NCBI GenBank assembly: GCA_034509735.1
Contig: JACGWO010000008.1
Coordinates: 13,093,864 to 13,157,863 of the forward strand
Source: Sesamum alatum
Taxonomy: Eukaryota > Streptophyta > Magnoliopsida > Lamiales > Pedaliaceae
DNA length: 64,000 bases
Direction: 5' to 3'
Position 1 is the stretch's first letter. Each line of letters opens with the position of its first letter. A program made the translations under genes and the position numbers. The notes beneath the pieces were generated by a model that saw only the letters and a list, made by a program, of their open reading frames with translations, had not been told where the DNA came from and did no database searches. This document shows positions 33,029-44,673 of this stretch, piece by piece.

Positions 33029-33643
33029 TCACTCCGAATTATTATCAGAGTTAGGAGACAGGCTAATAACGTCTGTTGTGTCATGAACTGCATTCTCAGG
33101 CGCGTGGACATTAGCATCTTGGAATCTTACGGGAAAGTCCACAGGATTAGTGAAAATTGTGCTTAGATCATCCCACGCCGGATCAGCTTTGTTCACATGA
33201 ATTCTTATCTAGGGGCTTCTCTGACAGAGAATACCGTCCGTGTGTGAGTAATCGTTTTATTTCAAAATTAAATAATGAACAAGCAAAGATTAGCGTACTA
33301 TTACCTCCATAGCTGTGTCCCAAAAAAATTGATCAGCACTTAATTCCTTTGTAATGGGGTCGTACAAAACACCCGGAAGACACAACACTTTAGAAAATCG
33401 AAGGAATCGTTCATACAATCGACGAACCTTACTTTCAAAGAAGTTGTAATCGTAAAAGGTGTCATAAGTCTGATTGACTTCTAACATACCGACCCTTATT
33501 GTGTAACTGTCAGGATATCCAAGTTCAGCAACACCCATCGTAATTTCTTGCACAAGAACACCCAAAAACGTGGACTCCATTGCTACACTTCAATTTTCGT
33601 TGTAGAACCTGTTTCGTTGCAATTCATCTGCACTTGGAGCCAT
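33029..33643 (-). pseudogene. Second MYB/SANT-like gene, Trp codon replaced by a stop
   Basis: Exon 1 opens at 33643 with MAPSADELQRNRFYNEN and meets TGA in the position of the first conserved Trp of the domain. The same frame then continues open with SVAMESTFLGVLVQEIT and FFESKVRRLYERFLRFSKVL to 33305. A 96-bp GT-AG intron leads to exon 2 (33208-33029, phase 0) encoding ADPAWDDLSTIF and an acidic tail. Initiation at the internal Met (33580) would give a 151-residue protein lacking only the first helix start. It is a tandem paralogue of the gene at 31304-31973. Whether the stop is fixed or the shorter form is used cannot be told from sequence. Confidence 0.65.
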
Positions 33644-33699
33644 ATTGTCTATGTAAATCGCAAATGATATGGGTATACACTTAGATGTATAAATAGCTG

Positions 33700-34730
33700 A
33701 TAGTATGCATATACGACAAGAAATGGAACATCCATTATTGAACATGGATAATTTCAGCCAAAAAGGTACAGTGTATGCTTTGATAAGGGTGCAGACTAAA
33801 GTGTTCACGAGCAATGTATGGGCAATGTTAAAAAAGAAAAGCAATGACATATCTTGTCAAATAACACATCAATGCCAAGGAATATATTCCTCTACAATAC
33901 ATACAAACATGTACAACCGGAAAATATAAAGGTTAAGTGATAAAAGTTAAGTTGTAATATAATAAAAATAAAATTTGCAACATGATATGTACGCTAAGTT
34001 GTGTACTTCCGAAAAAATAAAATTTTGAGCATTATATTATTGCAAAAAATTGCAATAATATAACAACTTCTTCGTCTTCCTCATCGTTAAGTATTGTGGG
34101 ATAATTTTTCAATTCATTAACTGTTGAACAAGTACCTATCAATAAATAAATTAAATGATATAATATTTTGTTAGCAATTATTCTATCATGATAAAATAAA
34201 AGAATATATATATATATATATATATAAACAGGGCGGGTTTTATCGGTCCAGGTTGAATTGCCAACCCTATCCACATCTATTATAGGCCTGCAACCTCCCA
34301 AAAAAGCCTATTTCATAACATTAAAACACACATGAAACTTTTCAAATCTTTTTTCACTACTCTCATCATTTACTCCTAAAATGACTGTGCTACCAGGGTT
34401 TGTTCTCCTCAACTCATCTGCATAATCCCATAATTTACTGAACTGATGCTCAGGCTTCATTCAGGTTTTTTCAAGGCTTGTCTTTTTGCTCTGTAAATCT
34501 GGTCTCTTGATAGATGATATCTAAGCTCATTCAGTATGTATACCCTCCACCCCTTGTCATTTATTTTTGTATCCATTTAAAGTTTTGCAGAAAGCTTTCA
34601 CTTAACCAACTTGTTTTCACATTTCTTACATTGAAGACTTATGGGCAAGTGTATTTAGACTTGTATAAATTAATCTAGAAGGTGCGTTCTTTTTCTTTTT
34701 ATCTTGGTTGCATGTATTTTCTATTCACAC
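33700..34730. other. Intergenic stretch with a TA microsatellite
   Basis: A (TA)n run lies at 34204-34227. No coding feature is recognised; part of 34400-34730 may be decayed MULE sequence continuing from the fragment to the right. Confidence 0.4.
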
Positions 34731-34734
34731 CCCT

Positions 34735-35520
34735 TCCAAGTGCACACTGGATACACCCTGAATGAATCATTCTTTGTGAATTTCAAACTTCTCTTAGGTT
34801 GCATTTGGATTGAATTTCAAATCCTTAATAATAAATCCTTTGGATTCGTTTGGATAATTCCACATTTGAAGGATTTCAAATCCTTTTATTTTGAACTATG
34901 TTTTTATGAATATGGATGGATTTCAAATTCTTTTCAAATGGAGTCATTTGAAATTATTTCTCCAAATCCTTTCTTCACATCCAAATCCATCAATCCAAAT
35001 ACACCATTATGTCTTATTCCATGTGATTGAATAACATTTTTGAATTCTGCCGTTGAGGTGAATATCATCCCCAGTTCAAGTGAAGGATCATATATTTTAA
35101 TAGGGTTGAAGAAAACATAATTAGGCCCAGCATCCTCATCATTTGACATCCTATGTTCATCTATGTTAGCTTCACTGACCACTACATCATCTGAATCAAA
35201 TTCATATGATGTTTCATCCATATAATTTTTTAATAACTCATCATCATCTTCACTATTGTCATTATTCGTGTCATAATCATTCTCTAGGAAGTCTTCATCA
35301 GATTCATCTTCTTTTATGTCAGGTTCATCTACCCCCACATCACTTCCCTTGAAGGTTCATCTACCATTGGAGCATCTCTTGAAGGTTCTACCACATCAAC
35401 ATTTTTATTTACATAACTATTTTCTCCCCAAAACTCCTTATTTGTTCCTAAAAACTCAATATCTTCTGCAAAGTTCAAATTTTTTTGTTGCCATGCCCTT
35501 ACCATTCCCATTAATCTTAC
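34735..35520 (-). pseudogene. MULE transposase N-terminal fragment
   Basis: The minus-strand frame (35338-35010) has a very acidic linker (DEPDIKEDESDEDFLENDYD) followed by a segment of the Mutator N-terminal DNA-binding type: FNPIKIYDPSLELGMIF and FKNVIQSHGIRH. On the far side of the MITE (34793-34735) the same strand continues SLKFTKNDSFRVYPV, the next expected block. Upstream pieces (35511-35329) include SRDAPMVDEPSREV in another frame, so at least one frameshift exists besides the MITE. Catalytic and SWIM zinc-finger parts are missing. It belongs to a different copy from the PB1 fragment at 2.1 kb. Confidence 0.6.
34797..35006. mobile_element. 210-bp Tourist-like MITE splitting a MULE gene
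   Basis: Ends ggttgcatttggattga and, inverted, tggtgtatttggattgatgg, with internal ggatttcaaatcc repeats. TTA flanks both sides (34794-34796 and 35007-35009), the PIF/Harbinger target duplication. Reading the minus-strand MULE gene across the element restores a sensible continuation, which confirms the boundaries. Confidence 0.8.
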
Positions 35521-37219
35521 CTTTGCCTTTCTCTTTTCAATTTTTTTTGCATAATTCGTTCTTCCTCACCAGCACCCACAGCAACCTTCTCAGGTCGTGG
35601 AGGATAACATAGACAGAAAACTCCCTATTCCCCAACTGCTCTAAAGCACTTTCTAATATATCATCATCATTGAGCAAGATCTAAACCCCCTATTCCTCAT
35701 AATGTAGTATCTTATTCCCTCTCCAGTAATTCCGCATTTTTCAATAAGCAAGTTCAAATTATGCTTGTTCATGTGGGTGCAATTTACATAGTTAATAATT
35801 TTTTACTTTCCTCTCAGGGTTTGAGAATAAGAAAACAATACCACCAAAAAAGAAAAGAAACCACAATAAGTAACAACAAAAACATACTAAAGTATACAAT
35901 AGTACCCCACACGCTTGGTACATTACATTTTTAATATAGTAACAACAGAACCCAAGTCAGATTCACATTGTTGGGGGGAGGGGGGAGGGGAACAGGGCAT
36001 TAAGCAAACAAACAATCACCTTTAACAACAACATACAGACAAAAATGCCTCAACAACACGTACTAGCTTGTTCAGACTCCCCAAAACCCAAAAAAAAAAA
36101 AAAGGATAGAAAAGAAAAGAAAAAGGTATCAGTTGTGGAGTACTTATGGTATGCTGGTGGGGGCATGTTTAAATGCTTATCTGCTCGAATCATCACCATT
36201 TTTGCAAACAAATATCTTCAACAAGCTCCTGGGTTTCACCTCTTCGCAAATGGTGGACTGATTAAGCAATGCCTTTAGATAGCAAGCTAGGGCTCAATTT
36301 GGGCACCAGGTGAGGAAAAATTGGAGTTTCTTCTTCAGTTACACTTTGAGCTATTTCTTCGAAGAAGACGACACGTGACTTAAACGTGCTATCCACTTTC
36401 CCTCCAATTACCAGCCTTACATGGGCTGCCAAGGTGAGTTGGCAGGGGTGACGTGGTTTGTTAAAATACGTTAGCTTTGCCATGTAAGCACTGGCTAAAA
36501 AAATACTTCCACGTGAGCCAAATCGCAGATTTTGGAGAATCCCCAAATTTAGGGGGTCACGTGCGTGTCATGCGCATGATTCCCCCTAGATTATGACTTT
36601 TTTGTCCTTAAATTGTCACTTTTTAAGAATTACTGTCCTAATTCCCTATTTTGAATTAGACCTGGACCAAAATTGCCACCGACCCCTTAGAAACTGGACC
36701 AAAATTGCATTTTTCCTAAATAAAAACTACTACTGAAAACCTTAAAAACACCCAATGATGAAAGAGCAAGTGCAGATATTACCTTAGTAGGAGAAGGAAA
36801 AAAAGAAAACGTTGAAGGGAAAATTACATATATTAGTAATATAGTAGATAAAAAAAATTATTTTTTTGTTCTTTTGAGCCTAATATTTTACTTTTCGGTC
36901 CAATTTTGAACGATCAGCAAAAATAAAATTAGACTTAGGAGGGTGTTCATATATCCACTTTTACTTTCCGCCATTTATTCTCCCCAATCAAATATAAATT
37001 TTCCCCTATACATTTCCTTTTATTTTCTCTATTTTTCTATATTTATTTCTCACTCGAACCAACACAAGCTCTAAGCTTCATAATTTTTTCCCGCCTAATT
37101 ATGCTTACCAAAATACCGTCTTGTTTGATATGATTTTAAAGGTCCATTTCGATTTATACTTTTCAAATTGTGAGATTGAACCATAATTAAAAAAATTATT
37201 ATATCACGTCTTTTCATAT
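35521..37219. other. Decayed MULE flank and intergenic sequence
   Basis: Contains poly-G at 35971-35990, poly-A at 36090-36102 and fold-back-style phrases (ggaccaaaattgc, 36663-36715) that may be the terminal arm of the MULE to the left. Minus-strand frame 36546-36262 has no recognisable family and is treated as chance. Confidence 0.4.
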
Positions 37220-37228
37220 ATTTTTTTA

Positions 37229-38425
37229 GGGTAAAATGCAATTTAGCCCCCTATGTTTTCATAAATGTTTAAAATACCCCCTTGTGAAAAAAAAATCACT
37301 AAAAACCCCCCTATGATCTCTAAAATAGGGCAAAAACACCCCCTCCATGCATTGCATGCGCCACACACGCTTTTTCTATTTTTTTATTTTATAATTATGA
37401 AATGTCGTTTTTAACCCTATTGATACACCATTAGATCCCATCTTTTATAATGGACGGTTCAGATCTTGTCAATATTACAAATCTATATTTTAAAATTAAA
37501 TATACTTTATTTATATATAAATATATATTATATTTTATGTGTATATATGTATATATATATAGAAAGGGAGGAGCGCCGGCGCGGAAGAGGCAGATGGGAG
37601 GGGAAAGGGCGGTGCGCGCGAAGGGGGGCTGCGCGCGAAGGCGAGGCCGCGTCGAAGGGAGATGAGGCGAGGCTGTGCGCGGAGGCGAGGCCGCATCAAA
37701 GGGAGAGGGGGCGGGGCTGCGCGCGGCGGCGCTAGGCGAGGAGGGGAGGGGCGGCACTAGGCAAGGAGGGGAAGGGGCGGCGCACAAAGGAGGAGAGGGC
37801 GGCCGGCAGCGCTGGGCGAGGGGGGAAGGGGGTGGCGCATAGAGGAGGAGAGGGCGGCCGGTAGCGCTAGGCGAAGAGGGAGGGGGTGGCGTGCAGAGGA
37901 GGAGAGGGCGGCCGGCGGCGACGGCGAGGGGGCGGCGCACACGGAGGAGGACGGCGGCGGCGAGGAGGTGGTGGTGAGGAAAAAAGAAACAGTATTTTAA
38001 AATATATATTTTTAATATATTTAATATTTTATTTATATTTTAATAAAAAAATTATAATAAATATTTGTGTCTTGAATCTGGGCCGTTAATTTAAATTAAT
38101 TGAAATATAAACCATTGATTTGTATATTAAATCTGAACCTTTGATTCAAGTATAATGAAATCTAACTGTTCGATTATGTTCTTTAAGTTTCAACCGTTAG
38201 ATGTATAACAAGTAAGATCTAACGGTCCATAAATAAAGATGTAAATTAATTATTGACAAAATTGAACCCCCACTCGAAGGAATGGCGCGTGTGACACACC
38301 CGCGGGTCGAAGGGGGTGTTTTTGCCCTATTAAAAATCACAAGGGGGTATTTTAGTGATTTTTTTCTCACAGAGGGTATTTTAAACATTTACGAAAATAC
38401 AGAGGGGTAAAATGTATTTTACCCT
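37229..38425. mobile_element. 1.2-kb Pack-MULE-like element with GC-rich core
   Basis: Inverted arms of about 150 bp start gggtaaaatgcaatttagcc on the left and gggtaaaatacattttaccc on the right (reverse complement). Both pass through gggcaaaaacaccccct. ATTTTTTTA flanks both ends (37220-37228 and 38426-38434), a perfect 9-bp duplication. The core 37566-37980 is extremely G-rich on the plus strand, with imperfect repeats of ggcggcgcac and ggaggagagggcggccgg. On the minus strand it is open for about 170 codons of Pro/Ser/Ala/Leu-rich sequence, without a recognised family. The element ends 396 bp before the MYG1 start codon. Confidence 0.8.
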
Positions 38426-38820
38426 ATTTTTTTACAAGCATAATGTATTTTAGTATTAAAAACTATCATAAAATATCTTAACCCCAAACACATTTTTATT
38501 TTAAAACGTCTTTTGTATAAAATCTATCACAAAATATTATAATTCAGATATATTTTTATTTCACTACACCTTTTCGTAAAAAAATCTATCATAAAACTTT
38601 CCAATCAAATTATAATTTTATTTTTCACATAATAAAATCCAATATAAAAATAAGACTTCACTTGAAAATATTGAAACCTGAAAAATAAGAATATAAAGCA
38701 AACAAGGCCGAAGTATCTTCACCCGCGAGTCCTTCACCCTAACCCTTTGACGCATTAACGTTACAGAGAGGCACACTATAAAACTACACCGTTTTCTCAT
38801 TTCTGAACAGCCAACAAGGC

Positions 38821-41800
38821 ATGTTCAGAGCATTTTCAAGAACCTTGTTCAGCACTCATCGTCTCTTCACCTTCGTACCCAGCCCCGGAAGCCGATTCTA
38901 CCTTAGCCTCTCACCCATGTCCACTGCCGCCGTTAAGCGAGTGGGCACTCACAATGGGAGCTTCCACTGCGACGAAGCCCTCGGCTGCTTCATGATTCGC
39001 CTCAGCAAAAGATTTTCCGATGCTCATATCGTCCGCACCCGTGACCCCAAGGTCATATTATCAGGCCCCCTTCGTGTTAACGTGGCAAACTTGTTGATGT
39101 TGGGGGGTTAGAGCTGTTGGTGTTTGTGTGTGTAGGTTATGTGTTTGATGAAATGTGTCTTTAACTGTGCTAGGTGCTGGAGACGCTTGATGCTGTGCTT
39201 GATGTGGGTGGGGTTTATGATCCCACCAAAGACCGCTACGATCATCACCAAAAGGGTTTTGAAGAGGTTTTTGGACATGGGTTTAATACTAAGCTCAGCA
39301 GTGCTGGTCTTGTTTACAAGGTAAGCTCACTTTCATTCTTTGTTGTCTGGTTCAGAAGAGAATTTTTCACTTTGGTGAAAGACAATGTCTTTGTTGTTTT
39401 AGTGTCTTTTATTGTAATGAATGAGCTAAAATGTCTTGATCATTTCTGTTTGAGGCAGATTTGTGTTGTTTGCAAGATTAATTCAAGTAGTTGGAGTCTG
39501 AATGTTGGTTGTGTTTCCTTGTGTATAGCATTTCGGAAAGGAGATTATAGCTAAGGAGCTCCAAGTTGATGAAGACCATCCAGACGTGCATAGATTATTT
39601 CTGGCAGTTTATAAGAGCTTCATGGAGGTATTCTGCTTTATGCATTTGTTTCCTTTTTCATTTGAAGAATTATTTTTTTCTCCACAATCTGGAGAAATTA
39701 TTGTTGATGTTTGTGATGGAAAAATCAGTATTAGTTAGTTGTTTGCTAATTCATCGTCAATTGTTAATCTCTATTGTCTATGTAGCTTATGCTGCATGTT
39801 CTTGACCTTCAAGGTATCAAAGATAAAGCTTCCAGCACATGAGAACCTTATGGTCCACATCAAGTGTGGTTTTGTGAGGGTAAAGGAATTTAGTTTGGGA
39901 GTGTTGTACTTGTATATGAAATCGGAAAAGAGGGTATCACTTTCCTCCATGTTTGGCACCCATGGTTGCAATTTTGCCTAAAGACACCTGAAAGCAAAAT
40001 GGAGGAACAAGGGTAAAGAAAACTTGAACCCTGCCCAAACTATCTGCCACCCGCTGTAGTGCCTGAAATTTGTGATACCTTTTTATGTAAAGGTTCAAGG
40101 AATCACTATAATATATTTGTATATTTGATCATAACAATCAGGCCTCTTTTCCTGTATCGAGTGAGTTCAAGATTGATCATTAAGCACTATGCAGTGATCT
40201 ATTAGAAGCATATCTCTCTCTGTTCAAAATGTTTCTGGTTCCAATTGATTAAGTCTATAGCTCTCAGTAGCTATTATGAGATAGCTTAAAGCAGCTGCTT
40301 TTTGCGTCCCGATCTTTTTATCACCTTAATAGTCTTCATGTCTTTCACATCTGCTGAATGCGGTCTTTATATCCAGAAGATGACTTTTCTCAGCCCTGAT
40401 TCGGCATTAAGTTTTCCTTCTGTGGATTTGTATAATTGAAGTATTCTGAAATTTTACATCACCTTGTTACATTATTCATCTTAACATTTATTTCTTCTAA
40501 TAACAGGCAATTGATGCCGTTGACAATGGGATCAATCAGTATGACACAGACCAGCCTCCAAGATACGTGAACAATACACACTTGTCTTCACGCATTGGAA
40601 AATTAAATTTGGATTGGACAGATCCTGATCAGTCAGCTGAGAAGGAAAATGAAGCATTTGAACGTGCTATGGTTCTGGCTGGCAGTGAGTTTTTGGATGT
40701 AAGTTCCCTCAAGTACATTCGATATCGTCTTTTATAATTCATGTAGTTTTATTCTCTCTTTTGGAGACTTCAGTTGGAAGCACTTCCACGAAAAAGGGCA
40801 GTTGCTTTTTGGATCCCTGAAATTTATCTTGAAAATCTTTGACACTGAGGTCTTTCCTGATTCTGAAGCTACAAAAGAATGAAGTGACTTTTGTTTTGCT
40901 TGTAATTGAAGATTACTTATTTGGAAGTTCTAACAACATTATATTTGTTCAGAGTGTCCGCTTTCATGCAAGATCATGGCTACCAGCTCGGTCAATTGTG
41001 ATGCAATGTCTAGAAGCTAGGCTAGATGTTGATCCAAGTGGAGAAATTATGATCTTGGATAGATTTTGCCCGGTGAGTATTTTTCACCAGCACATCTGGA
41101 AATGTAAATTTGCTTTATCACCTTGCTAGTATCAATTGATAATTCAATTTCTTTTTTCTAGTTAAGGAAATTACGATTCAGAGTTTAACCTACTCAACAA
41201 GTAATTTTTGATTGGTTTTCTTAGGGGCCATAATATTTTTGTAGAATGTTATACTTATTCACATTCATAGTTTCTTAGAGGTGCTCAATGGCTATAAAGA
41301 AAATTGATTTACCATATTTGGAATTGAATGGAAAATATTTGAACATCTTAGGCAAATATGTCTTAATCTGGGCAAAACCTTTTGTAGAGAGACTTAATTG
41401 AGACGTTCCAGTATTATAATCTTGTTTTATCATTTTACTTTCAGAAATTTTATAACCCAAGCGTTTTGCCTGCCATAAACATACGTACATGTGAAACATG
41501 GTGTACATTTTCACATTATTTAACTAATCTAACTTCTGGTTTAAAAAAAAAAAAAGTAATCTAACTTCTCCCTTAAAGGTATGTACATTTTACATGAGAT
41601 ATATGGATTTTCACCTTTATTAAGTAATGAACTGTCTTTGTTAATCCCATTGTTAAAATGCTTCTATGATCATGTAATCCTAACCATTATCTTATCCCTT
41701 ATCCAAGTACTCTTAAACGACTCCTATTTGACAATATTGTATTAATGCATTGTTGGAAGAAAGTGATTTCATTCTTGTAATCTTAAGACTTAGCCTCTGG

Positions 41801-42566
41801 GTATGAAATAATGAATACTCTTGTATGACTTTTCTGCCTTATTATTGACTTTATTAACTTATTAAGATCATCTTGTTTTTTTTATCAACAGTGGAAGCTT
41901 CACTTGTTCGAGCTCGAAGAAGAAATGAAGATTAACCCACCTATTAAATACGTGCTTTATCAGGTAGTCCTGCATTCTGTTTCTTTTCATATCTTTATAT
42001 TCCATCACCCACTCTGTTCTTTTGTTAACCTTGTCCAGTGACATCTTTTTTGGGGTTCAGCACACTCTTCTGTTGCTCTTTTTCATTACCAATTTTTTCC
42101 TTCTGAATTTGTTGTCATTTATCTAGAGAACCCTTTGATGGTTCGAGCCTTGAGGGATGATTATATGCAATAGTAGGGACTTATAGGTTGGGCCAGCTTG
42201 TATCGATCAGTTGTTTGGGGAATGATTGGGTTAGTGGTAGGAACTTGTAATGTTGGTAACTTTGCGGCTTTTGCATGCACGGCCATCTGCATAAATATAA
42301 CTGCATTATGACTACATCGACATTCTGTTAAACTATTTTAGGACGACCGAAGTAAAAGTTGGCGAGTTCAGGCTGTGGGCGTAGCACCAGATAGATTTGA
42401 GAGTCGTAAGGCTCTTCCAGTTCAGTGGCGTGGTCTGAGAGACGATGAACTGTCCAAGGAGACGGGTATTCCTGGCGGTGTTTTCGTCCATATGAGTGGG
42501 TTTATTGGTGGAAACCAAACATATGATGGTGCACTTGCAATGGCAAAAGCTGCTCTGAAGCTCTGA
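38821..42566 (+). CDS. MYG1: MYG1 exonuclease homologue, seven exons, complete
   Basis: Exons 38821-39051, 39174-39320, 39529-39627, 40507-40698, 40953-41072, 41892-41963 and 42342-42566 all have GT-AG introns in phase 0 and join to 361 residues. The MYG1/UPF0160 family is a DHH-like 3'-5' RNA exonuclease acting in nucleus and mitochondria. Key motifs are present: [11 protein letters not shown] (43-53), DVGGVYDP (87-94), YDHHQ (99-103), AIDAVDNGI at the start of exon 4, [12 protein letters not shown] in exon 5, and [16 protein letters not shown] near the end. Residues 1-32 are Arg/Ser/Phe-rich without acids, a mitochondrial presequence. Met33 (MSTAAVKR) offers a second start for a non-mitochondrial form. 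Length matches the family. The first donor (GTCATA) is the weakest junction. No lesion is seen. Confidence 0.93.
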
Positions 42567-42847
42567 CCGCAAGAACAACAATGTGATTTATGTTTACACT
42601 GATTTTTCTCAATGGAATTTGACTAGAAGCCTGCTCTATTTGTTACAATTCATGTAATTTGCCTTGAGGGCATATCTATAGTTGTTGTCTCTAGAATATT
42701 AGGCAAGATTTTATTGAGGCTGGACGATTATGGTTGTGGTGGACACAGTAGCCATTAAAATTTGAGCTTTAGAGAGAAACTGTAAAGAACAACATCTTTC
42801 CAGTTGACACAGCAGTTTTCTTGATGAATGCAAGTTCGCATCTGTTC

Positions 42848-43800
42848 TTTTTTTTTTTTCTTTTTTTTTTGTTGTCGAGGAAAAGATGGAGGTAATATTA
42901 TTAAATGGTGAAATCAGCAGCCGAAAGGCCAATGTCAAGAGGACAATTAAGCAAGTCACGCCCCCTGAATACTAATAGCATGCTTAGCAAGGCAGTGGGC
43001 ATGCTAGAAAGGATTGGCCAAGGATTTAGCGATCGTCCCAATAGGTGATGAATCCTCTTCTGAAACACAGGGTTGCTGCAGTCGCCTTTGACAATGATCT
43101 GCAAAGGCCTCGGCAGAATGAAGAAGTGCCTTCCTTGCTGCAAGGGCCTCTGCCAATTCTGCCGAAGCAGCTTGAGGTAATCCATTACCTAGCCATACGA
43201 TTAAGGTACCAGTAGGCAGTAGCATCCGGAGCAGCCACACCCCGTCCCACTTCTATATGCCCCACGGTAGAATAGATAAACCCAATACTTGTCAATGGCG
43301 AAGGGACATCCAACAAGAGCATGTTTGATATCCTCCCATGGTCCACAGCAGAGTGGGCAACCAAAATGATCCACTACGGAGATTCGACCCAGTTGGGAAG
43401 GCGTTTCTGGCCATTCTTCCACACCATAATCTTCACTTTTGCAGGCACAACGGAGGAACTTCCATCTACCAACAGCTTTGGACCGGGAGCTCAATCCAGT
43501 CTGAGCATTGAGCAAACAAAATAAGCACTACGGACTGAAAACATACCGTTGCTTGAATGGTGCCAAATCATGATCATATGAGGTCCATCAAGACGGCGAA
43601 GGATCAAACACCACAGGGATGAGATCAATATTCCAATGTATTGTCTGTCCATCAATGAGATCCGCGCGCTACCATTGCTGAACTCGGTTACACGTTGATC
43701 CGCGTTGATAAACATGGAAACTAAGGTTCATTCCATTTCCATACCTGCACCAAGTAGCTCGATCCAATTCTCCATCAGGAATGGCGAAAAACATACTCCG
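42848..43800 (-). mobile_element. LINE 3' half, minus strand (zinc-binding and RNase H part)
   Basis: Minus-strand frames carry RT-associated features: GMFSVRSAYFVCSM near 43530, the zf-RVT block CPLCCGPWEDIKHALVGCPFA near 43300, and an RNase-H-type stretch AELAEALAARKALLHSAEAF near 43110. A poly-T run at 42848-42872 is the reverse of a poly-A tail, marking the 3' end 282 bp after the MYG1 stop. Frames shift several times and the endonuclease and RT parts are missing, so it is a 5'-truncated dead copy. Confidence 0.75.
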
Positions 43801-44070
43801 CCATGTGAGTGACAGATTATATCCGGGGTTTAGCCTCAAACATTGGCATCTGTTTAACTACCCTCAGGCTCATTTACAATATTAGGTATGGGAATGTTTA
43901 ACTGATCTCCACTCCACTATCGTGGACTCTCCTTGGGTTTTAATTGGCGATTTCAATAATCTGTCGCATCCACCAGAGGAATTGGGCGGTAAGTTCTTGC
44001 ATGCCGAATCTGAGCTATCATGTGAGATGATTGACTTAGGGTTTAGCGGTCATCCCTTTACTTGGTGCAA

Positions 44071-44420
44071 GGGAAAATAACTTTTTTGGTTCCATATTTT
44101 AGGGAGTTTTTTGATTTGGTCTCATTTGTTAAATTTGTCTCATATTTAGTCCTATTTGTTTAATTTTTTTCTCAAATTTGGTCCCAAATAACATTTTCCG
44201 TCAAATTGTTAACAGAGTCGTCAAGTCTGTTATTTGGGGAAGACTCTGCCACTGTTGACGACTCTGTTAACAATTGACGGAAAATTCTTTTTAGGACCAA
44301 ATTTGAGAAAAAAATTGAGCAAATGCAACTAAATATGAGACAAATGCAACAAATGAGATCAAATAGAAAAAGGTCATAAGATATGAGACTAAATATAAAA
44401 CCATAAATAAAATTTTCCCT
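44071..44420. mobile_element. Nested element A: 350-bp fold-back MITE
   Basis: Ends gggaaaataac and (inverted) agggaaaattt. TTGGTGCAA at 44062-44070 and 44421-44429 is a perfect 9-bp target duplication of LINE sequence. Arms contain tttggtctcat and its inverse. Confidence 0.85.
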
Positions 44421-44673
44421 TTGGTGCAATAAGCAATTTGAAAGGTCTTATGTCTGCCAACCATTAAATAAAACCCTTTTATCTTCGGAAGAATGCATAT
44501 TGTCAAGATCCAAAGCCCATTGGATTCAGTTTGGGGGTTTAAACACAAGGTATTTTCGTGCTTTTGCTAGCCACAGGAGACGTACTAATTTAATTCAAGG
44601 CATTCGGAATTCTTCAAATGAGTGGATTCATGGGTCAGTAGAAATAGCTGAATCCTTCCAACAATTTTTTAAA

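Noticed and set aside
36262..36546. 94-residue minus-strand ORF as a gene
   Set aside because: No recognisable family, no splice context, and it lies in MULE flank sequence.
37431..37940. 169-residue Pro/Ser/Ala-rich ORF as a cell-wall or extensin-like protein
   Set aside because: It lies wholly in the repetitive G-rich core of a Pack-MULE-like element, has no signal peptide or SPPP-type repeat, and is open in several frames because of base composition.
39574..41520. Many short ORFs between MYG1 exons
   Set aside because: They lie in introns of MYG1; joining the seven exons explains all conserved coding sequence there.
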